NCBI GenBank assembly: GCA_023418315.1
Contig: JAEZZY010000045.1
Location: 1-11,409, forward strand
DNA from: Bacteroidota bacterium
GTDB taxonomy: Bacteria > Bacteroidota > Bacteroidia > Chitinophagales > Chitinophagaceae
Direction of reading: 5' to 3'
Length of the DNA: 11,409 nt
Every line of letters starts with the position of its first letter. Position 1 is the stretch's first letter. The position numbers and the translations under genes are program-made. Shown piece by piece: positions 6,250 through 11,409 of the stretch. The notes under the pieces were generated by a model. That model did no database searches. It was given only the letters and a program-made list of their open reading frames with translations, and had not been told where the DNA came from.

Positions 6250-7419
6250 ATGCAAAAACAGTTGTATAAAATCATCCCTGCCGCGCTTGCCTTGCTGCTG
6301 CCCGCTGCCGTAAAAGCCGCAGAAACTCCCGCCGCCGGCGAGCCGCTGAATATAACACTGATCTCCCTCGTTACCCTTATTATTATTTTACTTTTTGCTA
6401 TAGGGTTACTGGGCAATGTGCTACGCTTGCTGGCAGCCGTATATGCAGAGCGCCTAAGAGCCAAACGCAAAGAGCAATCAAACGCCACGACCACCACCAA
6501 AACCATTGCCACCTTTCTCTTATTATTATCCCCCTTCTCCTTTGCACATGCCGGAGAAACGGCTCAGGAAGCTGTTTCCACAGCTCCCTCTGTTATTGCC
6601 GGCCTGGCAGCTTTCGATTTTTACCTGCTCATAGGCATCATTGCTTTGGAAGTATTGGTTATTCTTTCCATGCTCTTAGCCATGGCATCTATCGTGCGCA
6701 TCCTTAGCGCCAGTCCGGAAACCGCAGCCGCAGCCAAGAAATTTACCCCCAAACCTTTTTGGGATCGCTTCCACAAATCCGTGGCGGTAGAGCAGGAACA
6801 AAATATCGTTTTAGACCACGAGTACGACGGCATCCGCGAGCTGGACAACGATCTTCCACCCTGGTGGAAATACGGATTTTACCTTACCATCATCGTATCC
6901 GTAGTGTATATCTACTATTACCATTTTGGCAACGGACCTACCCAACTGGATGAGCTGGCTATGGAACTGAAAGAAGGAGAAGAACAGAAAGCCAAATACC
7001 TGGCACAATCTGCCAACAATATAGATGAAAACAACATTAAAATGGCTGATGCAGCCGGTATAGCCGAAGGGCAAAAACTGTTTGAAGCCAATTGTGCCGC
7101 TTGCCATGCTAAAGACGGCGGCGGCGGCGTAGGCCCTAACCTCACCGATGCGTACTGGATGCACGGCGGCTCCCTCTCCGATGTGTTTAAGTCTATAAAA
7201 TACGGCTGGCCGGATAAGGGAATGAAGAGCTGGAAAGATGATTTTTCGCCGCAGCAGATGGCAAACCTGACAAGTTTTGTAGAAAGTCTGAAAGGCACTA
7301 CGCCTGCCGCTCCTAAAGAAAAACAGGGAGAGCTTTATACCATCGAAGGTGATGCACCTGCTGCTACAGATAATACTACTACCACCACCACAGATACTAC
7401 CACTACAGCTAAAAATTAA
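6250..7419 (+). CDS. ccoP: CcoP, single-haem c-type cytochrome subunit of cbb3 oxidase
   Basis: A 389-aa protein when started at ATG 6250, which gives a clean signal-like N-terminus (KQLYKIIPAALALLLPAAVKA). An upstream TTG at 6202 would only add residues derived from the repeat. Order: hydrophobic segments at about 7-24 and 35-63; a second pair at about 84-101 (a signal-like stretch ending SFAHA) and 113-153; the CcoP N-terminal motif HEYDGIRELDNDLPPWWKYGF (190-210) leading into the anchor helix (211-224); and one cytochrome c domain with CAACH at 282-286 and probable Met ligand M325 (GMKSW). CcoP of Proteobacteria has two haems; the one-haem form is common in Bacteroidota. The C-terminus (375-387) is almost pure threonine, coded by an ACN repeat. 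It passes electrons from soluble or membrane cytochromes to CcoNO. Confidence 0.93.
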   Translation: MQKQLYKIIPAALALLLPAAVKAAETPAAGEPLNITLISLVTLIIILLFAIGLLGNVLRLLAAVYAERLRAKRKEQSNATTTTKTIATFLLLLSPFSFAHAGETAQEAVSTAPSVIAGLAAFDFYLLIGIIALEVLVILSMLLAMASIVRILSASPETAAAAKKFTPKPFWDRFHKSVAVEQEQNIVLDHEYDGIRELDNDLPPWWKYGFYLTIIVSVVYIYYYHFGNGPTQLDELAMELKEGEEQKAKYLAQSANNIDENNIKMADAAGIAEGQKLFEANCAACHAKDGGGGVGPNLTDAYWMHGGSLSDVFKSIKYGWPDKGMKSWKDDFSPQQMANLTSFVESLKGTTPAAPKEKQGELYTIEGDAPAATDNTTTTTTDTTTTAKN

Positions 7420-7428
7420 AAAACAGAC

Positions 7429-8826
7429 ATGAGTGCAGCGTCCGAAACGTTTAGAGATAAGGTTGCCACCATTGACAAAGAAGGTAAGCGGATATGGATT
7501 TTCCCGACCAAGCCTAAGGGGAGGTTCTATCTGTCGCGTACACATCTGAGTATCGTTTACCTCATTATTTTCTTTGCACTGCCGTTTATCAAAGTAGAGG
7601 GGCATCCGTTATTTCTGATGAATATAATGGAGCGGAAATTCATCCTTTTCGGACAGATTTTTTGGCCCCAGGATTTCTTCATCTTCGGTTTGGGAATGGT
7701 CATTTTTATCGTGTTTATAGCGCTGTTTACCGTAGTGTTTGGACGCGTTTTTTGCGGTTGGGCTTGTCCGCAAACCATTTTTATGGAAATGATTTTCCGC
7801 CGTATCGAATACTGGATTGACGGAGACGGGGCAAAACAAAGAATGCTGGCAAAAGCTCCCTGGAACGGCGAAAAAATAAGAAAGCGTTTCTTGAAATGGA
7901 GCATTTTCTGGATTCTCAGTTTCATTATCGCCAACACCTTTCTTGCCTATATCATCGGCATTGACGAGCTAACGAAAATCATTACCGAACCGGTGAGCCA
8001 ACATATAGGCGGCTTTACTTCACTGCTTATTTTTACAACGATTTTTTTCTTCGTTTATGCCTGGTTTCGTGAGCAGGTATGCACGGTAGTTTGCCCCTAT
8101 GGACGAATGCAAGGGGTGCTATTGGATAAAGACAGCATCAACGTTACCTATGATTATGCACGTGGTGAGCAGCGCGGAAAATTCAAAAAAAATGAAGAGC
8201 GTGTTATTGGCGATTGTATTGATTGTGCGCAATGCGTAAAAGTTTGCCCTACGGGAATTGATATTCGCAACGGTACGCAACTGGAATGTGTGAACTGCAC
8301 CGCGTGTATGGATGCCTGCGATAACATGATGCGCGCCGTAGGACTTCCCGAAGGACTAATTCGCTATGCGTCGGAAAATAACATCGCCAATAAAACCAAG
8401 TTTAAAATTACCCGCAGAATGAAGGCTTATTCGGCGGTGATGGTAGTGTTGCTGGGCGTTCTGGTATTTCTTTTGGTGAGCCGTACGGATGTAGGCATTT
8501 CCGTACTCCGCACTCCGGGGCAATTATATCAGCAGCAAAACGGGGTCATCAGCAATTTGTACAACTATCGTTTTTTAAACAAAACCTATCATAACAAAGT
8601 GTTGGAACTAAAGCCCGAAAATTTTGAGGGAACAATCGAATTGGTGGGAGCGCCAACCTTAAAAATACCCGCTGAAAATTCAGCTTCCGGTTCGTTATTT
8701 ATAAGGCTGCCGGAGCAAGAAGTGAAAGACAGAAAAACAGAATTAAAAATAGGAGTGTATGAAGAAGGCAAAAAGATAAAAACCATTACCACTGCCTTTC
8801 TCGGTCCGTTCCTTGCAAATGATTGA
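7429..8826 (+). CDS. ccoG: CcoG, polyferredoxin involved in cbb3 oxidase assembly
   Basis: A 465-aa membrane iron-sulfur protein of the CcoG/FixG/RdxA family. Helices at about 39-54 and 84-105 are followed by CGWACP (109-114). Further helices at 157-175 and 195-212 lead to CTVVCPYGRMQ (218-228). Two 4Fe-4S clusters follow: C263, C266, C269, C273 and C287, C290, C293, C297. A last helix (about 334-350) precedes an immunoglobulin-like periplasmic domain (about 355-462, the IG-like accessory C-terminal domain of CcoG). The family is thought to reduce Cu(II) to Cu(I) during CuB assembly. The gene starts 9 nt after ccoP. Length and cysteines are complete. The ATG at 7429 is supported by the conserved R-x-W-I-F-P-x-K-x-K-G-R-F-Y start. 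Confidence 0.96.
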   Translation: MSAASETFRDKVATIDKEGKRIWIFPTKPKGRFYLSRTHLSIVYLIIFFALPFIKVEGHPLFLMNIMERKFILFGQIFWPQDFFIFGLGMVIFIVFIALFTVVFGRVFCGWACPQTIFMEMIFRRIEYWIDGDGAKQRMLAKAPWNGEKIRKRFLKWSIFWILSFIIANTFLAYIIGIDELTKIITEPVSQHIGGFTSLLIFTTIFFFVYAWFREQVCTVVCPYGRMQGVLLDKDSINVTYDYARGEQRGKFKKNEERVIGDCIDCAQCVKVCPTGIDIRNGTQLECVNCTACMDACDNMMRAVGLPEGLIRYASENNIANKTKFKITRRMKAYSAVMVVLLGVLVFLLVSRTDVGISVLRTPGQLYQQQNGVISNLYNYRFLNKTYHNKVLELKPENFEGTIELVGAPTLKIPAENSASGSLFIRLPEQEVKDRKTELKIGVYEEGKKIKTITTAFLGPFLAND

Positions 8827-8833
8827 TACGATT

Positions 8834-9286
8834 ATGAGCACGATAAAAATAAATTGGGGGGCACGCGTTGCCCTGTTGTATATAGGCTTCGTAGCGCTGA
8901 TTATCACCCTTGTGTACCGCAGTATGAACGAAGATTTCGACCTCGTTACCAAAGATTACTACGGCGAGGAAATCCGCTATCAGGAGGTGATAGACGCCGG
9001 TAAGAACCAGGCAGCGTTATCGGCTCCGGTGGGTTTTTCGCAAGCAGGAGACGAGGTGGAAGTGCATTTTCCGCAAGAGTTTATAGGGAAAGAAATGAAA
9101 GGTAGTGTACAGTTTTATGCCGCAGTGAATGCGCAGTGGGATAAAACCTTTGAGCTGCATATCCAAGATGCCCGTGCAACGGTGTCTGTAGCCGGTATGC
9201 AGCCTGCTACCTATACGCTAAAGCTGAAATGGGAAGAGGGAGAAACGCCTTATTATCAAGAAACAAAATTTACAATTCAACCATAG
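8834..9286 (+). CDS. ccoH: CcoH (FixH family), cbb3 oxidase assembly factor
   Basis: A 150-aa protein with one N-terminal helix (about 10-28) and a periplasmic beta-rich domain. The conserved stretch after the helix (DFDLVTKDYYGEEIRYQ, then D/K/N residues) is the FixH signature: a negatively charged YY-x-x-E-I-x-Y-Q motif. CcoH interacts with CcoN and stabilises late assembly intermediates. I chose ATG 8834 because it gives the compact MSTIKINWG start typical of the family. ATG 8819 and TTG 8813 lie in the same frame, would overlap the end of ccoG, and add 5 or 7 residues. Co-transcription with ccoG is clear from the spacing (7 nt with the chosen start). Confidence 0.92.
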   Translation: MSTIKINWGARVALLYIGFVALIITLVYRSMNEDFDLVTKDYYGEEIRYQEVIDAGKNQAALSAPVGFSQAGDEVEVHFPQEFIGKEMKGSVQFYAAVNAQWDKTFELHIQDARATVSVAGMQPATYTLKLKWEEGETPYYQETKFTIQP

Positions 9287-10000
9287 GTGGATACGGTATT
9301 TATAACGGCATTGTTGATGGGCTTGACGGGCAGTTTGCATTGTGCGGGGATGTGCGGGCCTATCGTGTTGTTCATGCCGTTTCATGCGATGAAGGGGATG
9401 CGGAAGGGATGGGCTATAGCTGCCTATCATTTAGGAAGAATAAGCGTATATGCCTTGATGGGTTGGCTGTTGTATTCGTTTAAATCCGCTTTTCATCCGC
9501 AATGGCAGCAGCGTGTATCGGTCATAGCCGGTGGGATGCTGTTGTTGATCGGGCTGATGAGCTTTGCGGGAAAAAAAATATTGCCTGCGCTCAGGCTGCA
9601 AAAAATATATAGTCTTTGGGGAAAATTGATTGCTCAGCCGAATGTTTTGACGCTTTTAGGCGCGGGTTTGCTGAACGGAATGCTGCCCTGCGGATTGGTA
9701 TATATGGCTTTGTCGCTGAGCCTGACGGCTGATACGGCCGGGCAGGCGGTGGGGGCGATGTATGTTTTCGGCTTGGGTACGTTGCCTATGTTGCTTGCCG
9801 TTACGCTGCTGGGCAAGCGCATACAGGCTGCTACGCAACAGTGGGTCAGTAAGGCGGTGCCGGTGATGTTGTTTGTGTTTGCGGGTTTGTTTATCCTTAG
9901 GGGGATGAATCTGGGCATTCCGTATCTGAGTCCTAAAGTAGTGATCGAGCAGCAGGAGATAAAAGCGAGTTGTTGCCATAAAGAAGCAGTGCAGGAATGA
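9287..10000 (+). CDS. TauE/SafE-like (DsbD_2/UreH-type) membrane protein
   Basis: A 237-aa integral membrane protein with about six helices. The first helix carries HCAGMCGP (18-25) and the fourth NGMLPCG (130-136), with prolines and cysteines placed as in the DsbD/CcdA-like half-transporters called sulfite exporter TauE/SafE or UreH-like in databases. The tail has CCH (229-231). Members of this family often end Bacteroidota cco operons and are thought to aid metal or thiol handling; the true substrate is unknown. The GTG at 9287 follows the ccoH TAG with no gap, so translation is probably coupled. The next in-frame ATG (residue 11) would cut into the first helix. The stop overlaps the far end of the dispersed repeat copy 2. 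Confidence 0.88.
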   Translation: MDTVFITALLMGLTGSLHCAGMCGPIVLFMPFHAMKGMRKGWAIAAYHLGRISVYALMGWLLYSFKSAFHPQWQQRVSVIAGGMLLLIGLMSFAGKKILPALRLQKIYSLWGKLIAQPNVLTLLGAGLLNGMLPCGLVYMALSLSLTADTAGQAVGAMYVFGLGTLPMLLAVTLLGKRIQAATQQWVSKAVPVMLFVFAGLFILRGMNLGIPYLSPKVVIEQQEIKASCCHKEAVQE

Positions 10001-10120
10001 GGTAGAGCGCCGGAGGTATGCCTTGCGTTACAGGGGAAAAGCCCCATAGCAGCACGGAACCTGAATGGTGCTATCGCCGCAAAAGCTTCATCGGCATTCA
10101 TCCGCTTGGACTCCAAAAAA
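9997..10120 (-). repeat. Dispersed repeat, copy 2 (after the cco operon)
   Basis: On the minus strand this reads from 10120 to 9997 and is inverted relative to copy 1 at 6122-6211. It is the fuller copy: the frame from TTG 10116 stays open as LESKRMNADEAFAAIAPF and on into the antisense of the preceding gene. The plus-strand RNA could form hairpins GGGG/CCCC (10033-10036 with 10042-10045) and AGCAC/GTGCT (10051-10055 with 10068-10072). It fills most of the 166-nt gap after the operon; the rest (10121-10166) shows nothing clear, and no convincing terminator is seen. Confidence 0.7.
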
Positions 10121-10166
10121 AACGAGCCTATATGATTGTTTATAAAACACTATTGTCTGTGTAAAA

Positions 10167-10517
10167 ATGAATTTGAAACTGGAAAATACACGCTATGAAA
10201 TCCTGAGCTGGCTTCGTATCCTCGAATACCAGCAGCAGGAGATCATTGATATGAAGACGCGCATAGCCGAGGTGATAAAAGGGGATGTAGGCAAGAAAAT
10301 ACTGGAAGAACTGGAAGAGTTTCAAAATGTTTTTCTCAATAAAGACATGGTTATCGCTTTTCTTAAAGCGGATATTCTGCGGTTGAAAGAGGAGATGAGA
10401 ACAAACTCGGAATTGCCCGATACGCTGCATACCCTCCGTGCGGATATGCCTAAGATGGAGCAGGAATTCAATAGCTTGAAACGGTCCTTTAACGAGTGTA
10501 TCGCCAAGCTTCTTTAA
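10167..10517 (+). CDS. Conserved-looking coiled-coil protein of unknown function
   Basis: A 116-aa soluble, highly charged, helix-rich protein with no signal peptide or membrane helix. Heptad-like stretches run from about 9-60 (ILSWLRILEYQQQEI, MKTRIAEVI, ILEELEEFQNVFLNKD) and about 63-80 and 92-116, so a coiled-coil or helical bundle is likely. From memory, small Bacteroidota hypotheticals share the pattern of an LxFxQQE-like start, MKxRIAEVI, and EFQNxFLxKDxVIAxL, but I know no function. It is read from ATG 10167, 167 nt after the oxidase operon, and meets the regulator gene tail to tail with a 4-nt overlap. One cysteine (C111). A partner or modulator role for the neighbouring regulator is only a guess. 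Confidence 0.75.
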   Translation: MNLKLENTRYEILSWLRILEYQQQEIIDMKTRIAEVIKGDVGKKILEELEEFQNVFLNKDMVIAFLKADILRLKEEMRTNSELPDTLHTLRADMPKMEQEFNSLKRSFNECIAKLL

Positions 10518-11409
10518 TTAATCAGCCGTTCTAATTTTTCTTTATTTTTAATAAGGATGTTGCCTTTGATGATGTCTATCAGGTTTTCATCTTTAAAATT
10601 GCTGAGTGTGCGGATGAGGGATTCCTTAGCCGTGCCGGCCATGGTGGCGAGGTTGTCGCGGCTGATGCTGATGGTATCGGTGGGGTTCTTTTCTTTTTGA
10701 TATTTTGCTGCCACTGCCAATAGGGTAGAAGCTACTTTTTTGCGCAGGGAATTGTAGGCTAAGCCCAGCAGCTGCTCTTCTTTTTCCGAAATATTTTGTG
10801 CGAGTAATTCCACCATTTTTTTCAGCGCGTCGGGGTTATGGTCGAGGATATGCTCGAAGGAGGTTTTGGGAATAACGGAAAGGGAAGCATCTTCCAAGGC
10901 TTCGGCACTTTCTTTATAAGGAGCATGTTCGAGGATGGCTATATAGCCGAAAAAATCTCCTTCGCTGAAGATAGCCGTTACCAGTTCTTTGCCGTCTTCG
11001 TTGGTTTTATAGGTTTTTACTTTGCCGCGTTCCACATAAAACAGCAGGTGTGCGTTGCTGCCTTCGTGGTAGATGATTTGTTTCTTTTTATAGTCGCGGA
11101 TATCGCCGTCTTCGGCAAATAGCTGACGAATATCTTTATCTTCCGCTTCGCTGATGAGGGCTTTTACGCTTTGCATTCCGTTGAGTACTTCCTTGCGCAT
11201 CCTTTCATTTTTACGTAGCCGGCTTTCCACGGCGCTGAGCAGTTCCGTAGCGCTGAAGGGCTTGGTGATGTAATCGTCGGCGCCGAGTTCCATTCCTTTA
11301 CGCATTTCTGTACGTTCGGATTTTGCCGTGAGGAAGATAAAAGGAATATGAGCGGTTATAGGGTTTTTCTGAAGCTGGTGAATGCCGCCATAGCCATCCA
11401 GTACGGGCA
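10514..11409 (-). CDS. Receiver-CRP/FNR fusion transcriptional regulator (5' end beyond window)
   Basis: 297 residues are visible, starting in-frame at the right edge; the N-terminus, including the phosphorylated aspartate, is missing. Visible residues 1-60 are the second half of a response-regulator receiver: PVLDG, T27 in FIFLTAK, K49 in DDYITKPF. A helical linker (about 61-98) leads to a cyclic-nucleotide-type beta-barrel (about 99-185) and a Crp-type winged helix (about 245-290). The recognition helix GTAKESLIRTL keeps the E and R (E262, R266) that contact TGA/TCA in Crp/Fnr proteins. No cysteine occurs in the visible part, so there is no FNR iron-sulfur cluster. Residues matching the cAMP contacts of CRP are changed (GYIAI for GELGL, ES for RS), so cAMP is unlikely; phosphorylation by a kinase probably encoded to the right is a better guess. 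An internal ATG at 11305 lies inside the receiver and is not the start. It could control the two promoters at 227-290 and 3375-3439. Confidence 0.9.
   Translation of the reverse strand, partial: PVLDGYGGIHQLQKNPITAHIPFIFLTAKSERTEMRKGMELGADDYITKPFSATELLSAVESRLRKNERMRKEVLNGMQSVKALISEAEDKDIRQLFAEDGDIRDYKKKQIIYHEGSNAHLLFYVERGKVKTYKTNEDGKELVTAIFSEGDFFGYIAILEHAPYKESAEALEDASLSVIPKTSFEHILDHNPDALKKMVELLAQNISEKEEQLLGLAYNSLRKKVASTLLAVAAKYQKEKNPTDTISISRDNLATMAGTAKESLIRTLSNFKDENLIDIIKGNILIKNKEKLERLIN

Noticed and set aside
6811..7605. Long antisense open frame across ccoP and ccoG
   Set aside because: It lies opposite strongly supported coding sequence, has low-complexity content and no recognisable domain; a shadow frame.
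9634..10116. Minus-strand protein-coding gene beginning in the repeat
   Set aside because: Most of it is antisense to the well-supported TauE/SafE-like gene; only the repeat part is of interest and is listed as a repeat.
9997..10120. Riboswitch (for example cobalamin type) in the gap after the operon
   Set aside because: It does not precede a transport or biosynthesis gene, the conserved core motifs are not visible, and the sequence instead matches a repeat elsewhere in the window.

Overview
The window is a nearly complete gene set for a cbb3-type (haem-copper, high-affinity) cytochrome c oxidase. It also carries the assembly genes and, at the right edge, a regulator on the opposite strand. 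The gene content and order (ccoI, ccoS, a fused ccoNO, a short ccoQ-like gene, a single-haem ccoP, ccoG, ccoH, a TauE/SafE-like membrane protein) and two promoter boxes of the form TAnnTTTG point to a member of the Bacteroidota. The style resembles Chitinophagia/Sphingobacteriia, but I cannot name a genus.

Layout. Positions 1-295 are non-coding. They hold an 18-bp imperfect inverted repeat, a short direct repeat, a 33-bp palindromic operator candidate and a -7 box. Positions 296-3281 hold a two-gene unit: a RIC/hemerythrin-like protein with an added cysteine cluster, overlapping the copper-loading P-type ATPase CcoI by 17 nt. Positions 3282-3518 are a second control region with the same operator and -7 box at almost the same spacing. 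From 3519 to 10000 follows the structural and assembly operon ccoS-ccoNO-ccoQ-ccoP-ccoG-ccoH-tauE/safE-like. Its gaps are short, except for a 164-nt gap between ccoQ and ccoP that carries a dispersed repeat. A second, inverted copy of this repeat lies after the operon (9997-10120). A small conserved-looking coiled-coil protein (10167-10517) then meets, tail to tail with a 4-nt overlap, a receiver-CRP fusion regulator on the minus strand that runs off the right edge.

How it works together. CcoNO supplies the haem b/b3-CuB catalytic core and one c-type haem. CcoP supplies a second c-type haem, and CcoQ is the small accessory membrane subunit. CcoI and CcoS serve copper delivery and cofactor insertion. 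CcoG is a polyferredoxin thought to reduce copper during assembly, CcoH is a stabilising assembly factor, and the TauE/SafE-like protein is probably a metal/thiol-related membrane helper.

The most interesting observations are: (1) two separate promoters sharing a TGACCAnnATCAT operator half-site 56-57 nt upstream of an identical TAGCTTTG box, which suggests one regulator for both units (the receiver-CRP fusion is a candidate, unproven); (2) the RIC-like protein, which appears to have lost several di-iron ligands and gained a C-x2-C-x3-C motif; (3) the inverted dispersed repeat, one copy of which sits inside the oxidase operon. The gene cluster itself is a known type of system. I do not see a wholly new system here.
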